From Physcomitrium patens (Eukaryota; Streptophyta; Bryopsida; Funariales; Funariaceae): DNA of 64,000 nucleotides. Position 1 is the stretch's first letter. Every line of letters begins with the position of its first letter. The notes beneath the pieces were generated by a model that was not told where the DNA came from, made no database searches, and worked only from the letters and a program-made list of their open reading frames with translations. Made by a program: the position numbers and the translations under genes. The stretch spans positions 12,872,344-12,936,343 of the forward strand of contig NC_037274.1 of the NCBI RefSeq assembly GCF_000002425.4, written 5' to 3'. Positions 21,631 to 32,243 of this stretch are shown here, piece after piece.

Positions 21631-23076
21631 ATAAACAGTCACTGGATGTGCAGCTCCTTCGAGGAAGTGACGCCACTCTTGGAAGGCATCCACTATAGCA
21701 AGCAGCTCTTTGTCGTGGATCTCGTAGTTGATCTCAGCAGCAGAGAACTTCCGTGAATAGAACGCAACTGGGTGAAGCTTCTTGTCTATGCCCATCTATG
21801 AAAGCACAGCTCCCAAAGCAAAATCTAAAGCATCGGTCTCTAAATAGAAAGCCTTTGCAAAGTCAGGGTGTACTAAGATTGGAGCCGTAGTGAATGCCGT
21901 CTTGAGATCTTGAAATGCTTTTGCTGCTTGTGATTCCCATTCAAGCTTGTCTTTGCTTGTTAGACGCGTGAGTGGTGCAGCAACTTGAGAATAATTCTTG
22001 ATGAAGATCCGATAGAAGTTAGCAAATCCAAGAAAACACTGAACATCTCTAACCGTCTTCGGAACTTCCCAAGATATAATTGCTTCTACCTTTTTTGGAT
22101 CCATCTTCAAGCCCTTTGTAGTCGCAATGAAGCCCAAAAATTCCATCTCATTCTGGTGAAATTGACACTTCTCCAACTTGGCGTAGAGTCCTCGTTCGCG
22201 TAGTTTTTCAAAAACCAAACAAACGTGCTTTTCATGTTCTTCTTCATTCTTGGAAAATATCAAAATATCATCCAGATAGATGACAACAAAGTCATCGAGG
22301 TACTCCCGAAAGATGTCGTTCATCATATGCTGAAAGACCGCTGGAGCATTGGTAAGACCAAAAGGCATGACATTGTACTCAAAATGGCCATACCTTGTAC
22401 GAAAGGCTGTCTTCCATTCATCTCCTTCTTTGATTCGCACAAGATTGTAGGCTCCTCTTAAATCAATCTTTGTAAAAATCCTTGCACGTCCAAGTTGATC
22501 TAAGAGGCCGGAGATCAAAGGTAAGGGATAGCGATTTTTCTTGGTCACTTTGTTGAGTCCTCGGTAGTCCACGCACATCCGTAGTGAGCCATCCTTTTTC
22601 TTCACGAATAGGATTGGTGCTCCAGCTGGCGACTTTGAATGTCGAATAAAATTCTTGGCTAGATTCTCATCGATGTACTTCCGCAATTCTGCCAACTCCG
22701 TCTGCGATAGGTTGTATATTGGACCAAAAGGTGGTTGCGCTCCTTCCTCTAAGTCTATGGCGCAATCATATGGTCGATGTTTTGGCAGTATATCGGCGTT
22801 CTTCTTCTGAAACACGTCTTTAAAATCCCTATATTGCTCTGGTATATTCGATGTTGAGATATTCTCGTCGCTAGTTGGAGCTGCATAAATGACAAATGGT
22901 GCGCCTTCCTTGGACGATCTTAGGAACGCTCTCGCTCCAATAAACATGGATTTCTTCATGTAGGTTCTACCAACAGGTTTATTATTATTTTTTTCAGGAA
23001 ATGTTATCCTTCGTAGCCTCCAATCAATGGACGGATTATGATCTTCTAACCAAGAAAGACCAAGGATAACATGGCT
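21631..23076 (-). pseudogene. Element A reverse transcriptase and N-terminal RNase H
   Basis: RT motifs in order: VKKKDGSLRMCVDYRGLN, FTKIDLRGAYN, MPFGLTNAPAVFQHMMND, catalytic VIYLDDILIFS, then FLGFIATTKGL. RNase H starts at FYLETDALDFALGAVLS; the usual serine after DA reads as leucine, a TCG-to-TTG type change. A TAG at 21796-21798 (probably an old CAG) splits RNase H, which continues as [18 protein letters not shown]. The end at 21631 is the insertion point of element B. The RT itself is uninterrupted from 22959 to 21799 and keeps all catalytic motifs. Confidence 0.88.
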
Positions 23077-23409
23077 TCATGGGGTTCTAATAATATTAAA
23101 AATAACGTGACTACTATGGTCCTTAAACACCAATTCTATAGGTTTTGATTCGTGGGTAACGTTGCCTGACAATAAGAGTCGTCTATCTATCACCTCTACG
23201 TGAACAGGTTTGGACTTCTGTACTAAACGGATCTTGTTGCGTTTAGCAAACTCTTCATCTAAAAAACAAGTAGATCCCCCCGAATCCAATAAAGCTAAAG
23301 TTTTTTGTTTTTGAGGGCCTAAAAACAAAGGAATTGTAAAACAACGGGCAGGTTGGACAGAGAAGGAGGAACCTGATTGTTGTCGTGATATTAGATTGTC
23401 CAGCCGCAC
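23077..23409 (-). pseudogene. Element A aspartic protease domain
   Basis: The catalytic motif is ALLDSGGSTCFLDEEFAKR, typical of retroviral-type aspartic proteases, which cleave the Gag-Pol precursor. The frame is -1 to gag and overlaps its end. It closes with TGA at 23077-23079, but the same frame continues (SHVILGLSWLE) into RT, so the stop is probably a mutation. The corresponding place in C is open. Confidence 0.85.
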
Positions 23410-23414
23410 GGTTC

Positions 23415-24416
23415 CTATTGTGGCTGGGCGTCATCGTTTTCCGGAATCATCGCACTTTTAGTCTTGACAGGGTGCCAATTTTGCTTCTTGGGGCAATTTC
23501 CAACCTTGTGACCTTCTTCTCCACAGTACAAACATAACCCTTCCTCCATACGCCGTTTCTTCTCTGTTGGAGTAAGAGATTGGACACGCACCGTATCGAT
23601 TTGCATGTCTGTTGCCTCCGAATGTGAGTTTAAGCTATTTGCAGACATAGTCACGTCGTAACGAGTCATTTGGTGTCTTGGACGTTGGTCTTGGCGACGC
23701 TGGAATAGGCGGTTGTCACACTTTACAACTTGGCTAATAGCTTTGTTGAGCGTTTGAGGATCAGGAAGAGATAATAGCAAGTCCTTCACATCATCCTTCA
23801 AGCCCCAATAAAACTGACTCACCAACGCCTCTTCACTCCAATTAATGTCACTTGCCAATTGTCTGAAATCCGAGGCATAGACTGATGCAGAGCGTGTTCT
23901 TTGTCGTAGCGATCGGATCTTTGTTGTAGCCCATCGAACTTTATCATGCTCGCCAAATGCTTTTGCAAATGCCTCCAAGAACGTTTCAAAGTTGCTCAGG
24001 ATTGGCGATCGCTTCTCGAACAAGGGAGTAAACCAAGACAGAGCTTGTGCTGTAAGCAAGGTTCCAACAAGCCCAACACGCGCTTCCTCCGTCGGATAAC
24101 GTTCGGGCTGTAAAATTATTATCAACCTGATTTGGTTGACAAAACCTCGAAACTTGGAACGAGTTCCATCAAACTTATCCGGAAGACTAACTCGAGGCTC
24201 CTTTCGTTGTAGGACTACTCGATCTTGTTGAAATGGAGGTAGAACTGCTTCTTCTGGCGCAGAAGTTTGAGGCTGATATGCTTTAGATGGCGCTATTCCA
24301 GATGCTCCATTGTTATGGAGTCCTACCATGACTCCTTCGATCTCTGTTGTCCTATGTGACAACGAGGCAAGAGCATTTATGATGGCGTCCAGTTTGGATT
24401 CCAAACTTTCAGCCAT
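23415..24416 (-). CDS. Element A Gag
   Basis: An intact 333-codon frame from the ATG at 24416 to TAG at 23415-23417. The N terminus (residues 1-35) is an amphipathic helix with a heptad-like pattern. The capsid-like part holds PDKFDGTRSKFRGFVNQIRL (about residue 80-100) and a later DFRQLASDINWSE. The C-terminal end has one perfect CCHC zinc knuckle, CLYCGEEGHKVGNC. It would form virus-like particles and package the RNA. The TAG is conserved in element C. This Gag type is the one I know from Tcn1-like and sushi-like chromoviruses, which is inference from motif memory. Confidence 0.88.
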   Translation of the reverse strand: MAESLESKLDAIINALASLSHRTTEIEGVMVGLHNNGASGIAPSKAYQPQTSAPEEAVLPPFQQDRVVLQRKEPRVSLPDKFDGTRSKFRGFVNQIRLIIILQPERYPTEEARVGLVGTLLTAQALSWFTPLFEKRSPILSNFETFLEAFAKAFGEHDKVRWATTKIRSLRQRTRSASVYASDFRQLASDINWSEEALVSQFYWGLKDDVKDLLLSLPDPQTLNKAISQVVKCDNRLFQRRQDQRPRHQMTRYDVTMSANSLNSHSEATDMQIDTVRVQSLTPTEKKRRMEEGLCLYCGEEGHKVGNCPKKQNWHPVKTKSAMIPENDDAQPQ

Positions 24417-24719
24417 TTTAACGTCTTAACCTTCGGCTAACCTTCAAAAAGAAGAAAAAAGAGTTTTGACAAGAGGACAATATTGGTTCAGAGGAGAGTA
24501 CTCCGCAACCTCTAAAACGCCTTAAGACTCCAAGATGAGGGATAATCCACTCTCTCCAAGAAGAATAAGGCTCCAATATTGAGAAAGAAGAGATATCAGT
24601 TTAGAGGAGGGTAATCTGCAACCTCTAAAACACTAGCACACCTTCAAGAAGAGGGGTAATCCACTCTCTAACAAGAAGGAACTAGCTCTGATACCAGTGA
24701 AAATATAGTCTCGACAAAC
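24417..24719 (-). other. Element A leader with duplicated segment and tRNA-Met primer-binding site
   Basis: The PBS is 24685-24696; on the minus strand it reads TGGTATCAGAGC, the plant initiator tRNA-Met site, about 23 bases from the LTR. A segment of about 100 bp stands twice in the leader: caacctctaaaac followed by gataatccactctct at 24481-24573, and again with small changes at 24593-24696. Element C has a single copy. Confidence 0.8.
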
Positions 24720-25131
24720 TGTCACGGACACAAAATACAGATTTGAAATCTAACAAGAAGTTCAAGAAGAAGTGGCAGAACTAGATTAAATAGATGAGTA
24801 CAAGAACAACACCAGAAAGGTGAGCTAGAACTCCAAGAGATGTGTTGTCGAGACTGAAGAACCCTTCAGCCTCGACTCCTATATATACTACTGAATAGGA
24901 AGCTTCTCGAGCTACTTCCGCTAACTAGGACGCTTCTCCAACAACTTCTACTAATTAGGAAACTTCTCGAGCAACTTCCTAAAATCTATCAAAATATTCT
25001 AGAACCTTCTAAGAGAATCTTTAGGGAATATTCTAAGAATCTTCTAGAACCTTCTAAAAGAATCTTTAGAGAATCTTTAGAGAATATTTTAGAAGAATAT
25101 TCGAAGAATCTTCCAATGTATGTCCATGACA
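24720..25131 (-). repeat. Element A 5' LTR, with heat-shock elements at 24996-25010 and 25036-25055
   Basis: Same length as the 3' LTR. Both perfect heat-shock blocks and the TATA box (24880-24887) are preserved. This is the LTR that would drive transcription of the element. Confidence 0.93.
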
Positions 25132-25136
25132 GTTGT

Positions 25137-25392
25137 TCTCCTTCTTAAAAGTCAATTGAACAATCATTGGAATGATGTTCTAGAAGAGTATCCACATTCT
25201 CCTTCTCAAATACATCTTTAAAATCTGAATATTGGCTTAGAATGCCACTTGAAGTCTTTCCAGTAATAGAAATAAGTGTGGCATAAATGACACAAGGTGA
25301 TCCTTCTTTTGTAGCATGTAAGAAAGCTCTTGCACCTACAAATATAGGTTTAATTATACTAGACTTATGACTTTCTCTTTGATTAACTACGC
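25137..25392 (-). pseudogene. Element C protease-RT spacer fragment between inserts A and D
   Basis: Read on the minus strand this corresponds to the stretch of A just before and into RT (compare 22700-22960). It contains the equivalents of KKSMFIGARAFL and the region before the first RT motif, with stops. It begins after the target duplication of A (25132-25136) and ends with the duplication of D, acgc (25389-25392). Confidence 0.7.
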
Positions 25393-26610
25393 TGTCGTAT
25401 TACATGCTTTCCTGCTCGAGAACGCACCGGGCGTCTGGCTGTAGAAAGTAGTATGGAGATTTGCTAATATTCAAGCAGTCTATCGGTTTTGAGTTTTGGA
25501 ATATAAACGACTACAAGAATATATCATAAATCTATATAGATGTCCTTCGATTGCTCGCCGAAATCCTTTTTGTCCCAGCTGGTAGGTCTCTAGACGTTAT
25601 AGAAAACTCCAAACAATCCAATCTGCTCATCTCCGATATCGCTTTATATTCACGACCTTGTATCCACTGATTGTCTTGTTAGATTAACCCAAAAAATTTC
25701 ATTCACTCTGCATACTCAATCCTATAGACACCCTTTTAATTCTTCAATCACAGACGTAACTTCGATTTTATAAAACAGTCAAGAGTAATCACACCCACTT
25801 CGTTAAAACCCCGATTCACTAGTACAACCCTGATTTCAGCAATAATTGCCTCAGTCTTCCCAAAACCCTATGAAGAAAAAAAATCCAATTCTCTATCTTT
25901 TTTTTTCCTCCCAAAGCATGAAGCTAGCTCCCCGACCCTTTTCTCCCCCAAACCTTCTTCTCTCCCCTTCATTTCTTAACCTATCCTCTCTTTTAATCCT
26001 AATTCTCTTCTCTTTCAAACCCTAGCCTCTGAATTTCTTCAATCTTCCATCTTGGATCTGAAATTGGCTCCATCGTTAGTGCTTTCTCTTCCATTTTTTG
26101 CCTTTTTAAAAGGTTCTTTTTTCAAAAACAACGTTCCCTGAAACGACACAAAGAACAGGACAGTCTGAAATGGAATCGAAACCCCCGTAATCAGGACCAC
26201 ATTGAGTTGCCAGACCAATTCAGGTCTCATATTGGCTAAGAGGCCCGTAGTAAGACCTGGATGTTTCCGTAATTGGACCGCATTGGGTTGCTCGACCAAG
26301 TCAGGAGTCATATTGGGTAAGAGGCTTGTAATAGGACCTGAATTGGATATCTTGAAATTGGATCCAATTGGCTCTTCGAACCAGGCTCACATGTCATTGA
26401 ATTGATCCATCCTCTTTCTGCTGACTCCCGTTATTGGAATCGAACGGAATATTTTAGTATGCCCCAGCTGATTGTAACGGGGTGACTGAACGTGGCCTCT
26501 CAGTATTTGGACTGGAGTTGGTCGTTGCTCCCAATATTCGAGGTAACTAAAAATTAATAAAAGTCCCATTTCTTTATATTTTCACGGTATACTCGTGTTA
26601 CAACACGACA
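25393..26610 (-). repeat. Element D 3' LTR
   Basis: Starts TGTCGTATTA and ends AACACGACA on the plus strand. It is clearly homologous to, but shorter and more diverged than, the LTR of B (missing stretches and many C/T changes), so D belongs to a sister subfamily. Confidence 0.9.
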
Positions 26611-26627
26611 TCCATCCCCTCTGAACC

Positions 26628-26929
26628 TGTGCATCCTCCGATATGCACCAATTTACCCAATTCCTGTTTGATTTATAATATATTCTCTACATCTTTGTCC
26701 AGTTTGTCTTCGTCACCTTCATTATCCAAATCACTTTCATCTTCTTGCTGCGTACCTAACTTGCATAACTCTCTTTTAATATTATATAATCTTTTTTTTT
26801 CTTTTCTTTTAAAATCATCAACTTTCTTATACATAATATTTCCATTCTCCAAAATATCAATAAAACTCGCATCAAAAGCACCATCATCTCGCGAGAGTAC
26901 CTCCTCTTTTGTACCTCCATAATCTCGCT
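26628..26929 (-). pseudogene. Element D pol remnant with deletion junction at about 26748-26755
   Basis: On the minus strand the sequence follows the start of the pol of B down to GCAAG..AGGTAC (B 16921-16932) and then jumps to GCAGCAAGAAG (B 20150-20160), the tail of integrase. GGTAC occurs at both edges in B (16928-16932 and 20136-20140). About 3.2 kb, with all of RT, RNase H and nearly all of integrase, is lost. Confidence 0.85.
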
Positions 26930-29302
26930 TTAGAGTGGTACCTCCCTAAAATCCTTAAATCCTTCAACAATCTTTGGCAATGGTTTCTCCTTCAACCTAT
27001 CTCGATTCCGTTCATGGTTAGCAGGTATTGTTAAAAATTGTACAACTTTCCTCCCATCTTCGCTACGTACCCTTGCATAAGCAGAACCATCGTCAAGTTC
27101 TTTTGTTTTCATCTGTGTTGCCGTAATATAAGGTTGTCCTAAAATCAATGGATAAGATGTTGTATCTTGAACAAAGAAATGTTGCTCCGTCGCAACATCC
27201 CCAATCCGAATTTTGACATCTGGACAAGCTCTATATAATTCGCCCCACGGGTTATTAGCTGCTCGTATTGTCCATCCATGTTCCATATCAATTGCCCATT
27301 TTTGCTTCTTATAAAGATCTTTAGACATAAGATTTATTTCAGAACCATGGTCCACTAAAGCAACAATTGGTTCTTCTATATCTCTTACTTTCACCAAAAC
27401 TTCAGTAGTTGCCCTTGCCCAATGATTTCGAGTATAATGGCTCAAAGTTTCTATTTCCTTATCACTATAATCTTCAAAACGTACTCGTTGATTATATCCA
27501 TTCTTTTCATTTGTTGGTTGCTTGTAACCAATATCAACCTCTTCTTCATCTTTATATATTCTTGCATCAATAGCATGACTCATTCCAGTTTTGCCCATTA
27601 ATTGCCTCTTTCGCTTAATGCTGTCAATGATAACATCATGAAACTCCTTCTTTGCAATTCCCAAAACTTCTTTCAATGTGAATTCCACCATAGCGTTTAA
27701 TATACGTTCTTCCAAGACCCCTTTCAAATTTGTTGCAGCTTCAATGTCAGAAAGTAGCTTATAAGCAATTGATTTGCCCTTATCTTTTATCTTCCTTGTT
27801 TTTTCTTCCAATGATATTGAGGTATCCTTTACAGGCAATTCTTGTGAAGCTGCCTCCCGAGCCTTGTCTCCTCGAGTTTGCCTCTTAGAAGAATTTCCTT
27901 CTCTCATATCATCAAAATTTCCTCGTCTCTTTTCTTCCATCAAAGCTTCATGTTGGCTCTTAGCAATATATGCATGAACTGAAAGAGACTCAATAGGATC
28001 CTCCCAACCTGTTCTACTTCGTATTGTAGCTACTGTTCTCAATAATGCTTCTCGAGGTAATTTCCCTTCTTGCATTGTAGAAATGGCAGAAGCCCAAAAC
28101 TCACTAGTTTCTATACTTCCACCAATTTCATCATCTACTCTAGCACCATAACTTGTACTTTCTCGTGCTACTGTTTCATGCTCTTCTAGATAATCTTGAA
28201 CCAATGCTCTCATTCTTCCCTTGCCAAAATTGGTTTGAAGAAGATCCTCTCTATCTTTCAATGCTATCTTCCCATCTTTTCAGCAAATAATTCCTTGCCG
28301 TATCATATTATTGAATTCATTGCAATCTTTCCTAGTGTGTGAAGCATCATCACACCAAATACATCTTTGTACATATCCTTGTTTTGAAACATTCTTCAAA
28401 TTATTTGTAGAAGTATTCTCTTCAAGTCTTGCCAATTTGATTTGAAGATCTCACATTCTTCGTATTATTTCTTCCATCCTCATATCTGATTTCTTTGATA
28501 AGGATGGTGAAGGTTGAACTATAGGCATTGTTGGTGGTGTTGTATGTACTAGAGCTTTGGGTGCTTGTACTGTTTTCGGAATATTGTTCCTATCCTTCTT
28601 CCTTTCTCTTTTTGTAAGCAACTCCACCGCATCTTCAATGTTCTTCCACTTTGTTGTCAATCCTTCATCTTCTTCTTTGTCTTCAAGAAGGAGTTCTAAT
28701 GTCCTTTGCAATTCTCCATCAGCAGCTTGAAGAAATAGATCAACTTTGTTCAGCTCCAATGTCAATTTTTCTACCTTTGATAATTGAGAGTACTGCCTCT
28801 CAAATTCCCTTAGTAGCTCTGTTGCTTGCAAATTCTTATTGGGCCGTTCAATCCATTCCAGAAACAGCTTCTTAGTAACGTGATCAGCATCTTCCAAGAA
28901 ATATTTGTCTTTCAATGCATGTGAAAAAACCTCCCATGAATTTCCATAACGATCCGTAATCGATGTAATATGATTTCTTATCTCCAGTATTGTGGCAAGT
29001 CCAAATAATTCAACTATTTTCTTCTTAGAAACCCGATTTAATTCCATTTCATGAGCATAACATCTTAAATACCTTGAAATATTCCTTCCATCAAATTGAT
29101 CAATTTTATTGACCACTGCTTGCAATGCTTTGGTTGCCAAAGCTTCCTTTTGACCATTGCTTTGTTGTTGTTGCATTGATAATGAGAAGGCTTGAAACAT
29201 ACTAGCAATAGATGGATCCATATGCATACCTTGTCCTTTAGAAGAATCCCCACCAAAAACTCCTCCCAAAGATCCTTCAAAATTTTTATTTTCGTTTTCC
29301 AT
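26930..29302 (-). pseudogene. Element D gag-protease ORF with two nonsense codons
   Basis: The same plan as in B: M-E-N-E-N-K-N-F-E-G start at 29302, capsid-like helices, zinc knuckle region and protease ending at a conserved TAA (26930-26932). One frame runs the whole length, broken only by TGA at 28451-28453 (CGA in B) and TGA at 28262-28264 (TGG in B). The CGA lost in B (15810) is intact here, so the two copies show independent lesions. The protease motif is VALVDHGSEINLM, as in B, so DHG is a family feature and not a private mutation. Confidence 0.85.
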
Positions 29303-29351
29303 AAAAATAAAAATAAAATCAAACGAAATCCAATACCTTCCAACTCAAGCT

Positions 29352-29369
29352 TTCACGTCGGGTTCACCA
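29352..29369 (-). other. Primer-binding site of element D
   Basis: On the minus strand TGGTGAACCCGACGTGAA, identical to that of B, 4 bases from the LTR. Confidence 0.7.
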
Positions 29370-29373
29370 CTTG

Positions 29374-30591
29374 TATCGTATTACGTGCTTTCCTACTTGA
29401 GAATGTGCCGAGCGTCTGGCTGTAGAAGGTAGTATGGAGATTTATTAATATTCAAGCAGTTTATCAGTTTTTGACTGTTGGAATATAAACGACTACAAGA
29501 ATATATCATAAGTCTATACAGATGTCCTTCGACTGCTCGCCGAAATCCTTTTTGCCCCAGCCGGTAGGTCTCTAGACGTTATGGAGAACCCCGAACAACC
29601 CAATCTGCTCATCTCTGATATCGCTTTATACTCACGACCTTGTATCTACTGACTGTCTTGTTAGATTAATCCAAAAATTTTCATTCACTCCGCATACTCA
29701 ATCCTATAGATACCCTTTTAATTCCACAATCATAGATATAACTTCAATTTTACAAAATAGTCAAGAGTAATTACACCCACTTCATTAAAACTCCGATTCA
29801 CTAGTACAACACTGACTTCAACAACGATTGCCTCAGTCTTCCCAAAACCCTATGAAAAAAAAAATCCAATTCTTTGTCTTTTTTTTCCCTCCTAAAGCAT
29901 GAAGCTAGCTCTCTGATCCTTTTCTCCATTAAACTTTCTTCTCCTCCCTTCATTTCTTAACCTATCCTCCCCTTTAACCCTAATTCTCCCCTCTTTCAAA
30001 TCCTAGCCTCTGAATTTCTTCAATCTTCCGTTTTGGATCCAAAATTGGCTCCGCCATCAGAGCTTTTTCTTCCATTTTTTGCCTTTTTAAAAGGTTCTTT
30101 TTTCAAAAATAACGTTCCTTGAAATGGCACAGAGAACAAGACAGCCTGAAACGGAATCAAAACCCCCGTAATCGGGACCACATTGAGTCGCCCGACCAAT
30201 TCAGGTCTCATATTGGCTAAAAGGCCCGTAGTGAGACCTGGATGTTTCTGTAATTGGACCGCATTGGGTTGTCCGACCAAGTCATGACTCATATTGGGTA
30301 AGAGGCCCGTAATAGGACCTGAATTGGATATCTTGAAATTGGATCCAATTAGCTCTTCGAACCAGGCTCACATGTCATTGAATTGGTCCTTTTCCTTTCT
30401 GCTGACTCCCGTTATTGGAATCGAATGGAGTATTTCAGTATACCCCGGCTGATTGTAACGGGGTGACTGAACTTGGCCTCTCAGTATTTGCACTGGAATT
30501 GGTCGTTGCTCCCAATATTCGAGGTAACTGAACATTAATAAAAGTCCCATTTCTTTATATTTTCACGGTATACTCGTGTTACAATACTTCA
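29374..30591 (-). repeat. Element D 5' LTR
   Basis: 1218 bp, the same length as the partner. Its ends have decayed: TATCGTATTA for TGTCGTATTA and ATACTTCA for ACACGACA. The target duplication acgc follows at 30592. Confidence 0.88.
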
Positions 30592-30595
30592 ACGC

Positions 30596-31010
30596 TCTTA
30601 GTTATACTTTTAAAAAAGTCAAGACTACGAGAAATCCAATCTATTTTAGGATTATATTTTTCTTGCCATGATAAACCTAAAATCACTGGATTAGAAAGAG
30701 ATCTAATAATATTAAATATTACAAAGCTATTATGACTAATAGTTACTTTTTCTATAGGAAGGGTTTCATGAGTAACATCTCCTGAAGACAATGAACGACC
30801 ATCTATGACTTCTACATGAACAAGTTTAGTTGTCTTTACTAAAAATATGCTATGTCTTTTAGCAAATTCTTCATCTAAAAAACATACTGAGGCTCCTGAA
30901 TCTAGCAAGGTAGAGGCTTTGTGATGTTTAGGTCCTAGAATAATATTTATCATAAAACATGGAGAGGGTTTTGAGGAAAGGATAGGACCTTCACTAGGCG
31001 TTGTTCAAGG
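30596..31010 (-). pseudogene. Element C aspartic protease
   Basis: The frame (to 30953) has STLLDSGASVCFLDEEFAKR with the catalytic DSG intact, then a stretch matching A up to VILGLSW. It runs into the LTR of D at 30591. As in A, it lies in the -1 frame relative to gag and starts near ACCGTGCGGCTGGA. Confidence 0.8.
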
Positions 31011-32031
31011 TTCCAGCCGCACGGTCTCTATTGTAGCTAGACAAATTCGTTTTCTGACATGCTATCTTCTTTAATTGTCATACTCTTTATTTTATGGTTG
31101 TGTCGTTTCTTTGGGCAATGTTGAGCAGTGTATTTAGGTTCTCTACAATATAATCACAATCCTTCCTAACAACCACAAGACTTTTCTTGCTCAATAAGAG
31201 GTTTGAAACGTACCACATCAATTTACATATCCTTTACTTCCGAATGTATGGGTTGAAGAGATGTTGGTGTTGCTATTGAATTATAGTAATGTTAAGGTCC
31301 ACTTATACTATTCTCAAATTAAAATTCAAAAAGACGATTGTCGCACTTCATAGCAAAGTCAATTGCTTGACTTAATGTTTGAGGATCAGGTAAGTTGAGC
31401 ATTAATTTTTTTACCTCATATTGTAATCCATAGAAAAATTGGCTAATAAGTGCAACATCATTCTACTTGATATCAGTTGCAAGTTGTCAAAACTGTAAAG
31501 TATAAAACATTATTAATTGATTGCCTTATCGTAAAATATAGATCATGTTGGTTACAACACGAATTGTATTATGTTTTCCATATATGGATCAAAACTCTAC
31601 CAAAAAAGCCTCTTGATTATCTAATATTGGATCTCTTCATTCAAAAAAAGATCAAAATCATGATAATGTTAAATCTAAAAGAAGCGTATCAATGAATCTA
31701 ACTTGCAATCCTGGAGTTGGATAGCTTTGGGATTGAAGTTCAATCACAGATTGTACTTGATAAATCCTCTAAACTTTGATCTGTTGCCATCAAACTTCTT
31801 GAGTAGGGCAATTCTTGGTTTTCTAATACCGGAAGAGCATTCCACCATAGGAAAAGAGACATGATTTGGTGCAGATGTTGAAGTAGCTTCAATCATTTCT
31901 ATATCTTCACTTCTTGCCAATCTTGTTGCTCTTTGTGGTAGTAAATTGAGTTGATACATCGCAGGCATTAACTCCCTCAATTACTCTTATATTTGTGCCA
32001 TTACACTCTTTATTTCAGCAAGTTCAGCCAT
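31010..32031 (-). pseudogene. Element C Gag, decayed
   Basis: The probable ATG is at 32029-32031. Landmarks shared with A: KKFDGNRSKFRGF (about 31750-31800) and a knuckle CREPKYTAQHC near 31130. Stops and frameshifts are frequent. The TAG that ends gag in A is conserved here. Confidence 0.75.
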
Positions 32032-32243
32032 GATAATACTTAGAAAAGAGAAGATGTCTAATATCGCTCAAGACAAATAAAAGAGAGGACTTAAGAACAA
32101 AGAAAATACTAAGGATAATATCAGTCTAGAAGAGGGTAATCTGCAACTTCTAATATACTTATGTCTTATCAAGAGAAAGGGATAATCCACTCTTAATTAA
32201 GATTAGACAAAGCTCTAATATTTTAAATGTACTCTTATCAATC
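32032..32243 (-). other. Element C leader and decayed tRNA-Met primer-binding site
   Basis: The leader repeats the phrases of A once: ggtaatctgcaactt and gataatccactct. The PBS at about 32212-32223 reads gctctaatattt where A has gctctgatacca. Confidence 0.6.

Larger units (their letters stand above)
10319..25131 (-). mobile_element. Element A: chromovirus (Ty3/gypsy) with heat-shock-element LTRs
   Basis: Two 412-bp LTRs (10319-10730 and 24720-25131) start TGTCACGGAC and end GTCCATGACA. The target duplication gttgt is perfect (10314-10318 and 25132-25136). I count six differences between the LTRs, all transitions. Minus-strand order: 5' LTR, tRNA-Met PBS, gag, protease, RT-RNase H (split by element B), integrase, chromodomain, extra ORF, PPT, 3' LTR. 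Gag carries a KFDG..SKFRGF motif and a CCHC knuckle, which I associate with Tcn1-like chromoviruses of fungi and mosses. It is inserted in the RT of element C. Confidence 0.93.
25393..30591 (-). mobile_element. Element D: pol-deleted relative of B, inserted in element C
   Basis: Two LTRs of 1218 bp each (25393-26610 and 29374-30591). The target duplication is 4 bp, acgc (25389-25392 and 30592-30595), as in B. On the minus strand: 5' LTR, PBS, gag-protease with two TGA stops, the first codons of pol, a deletion junction, the last codons of pol, PPT, 3' LTR. RT, RNase H and integrase are absent. It could only have moved using proteins from full copies. Confidence 0.92.
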
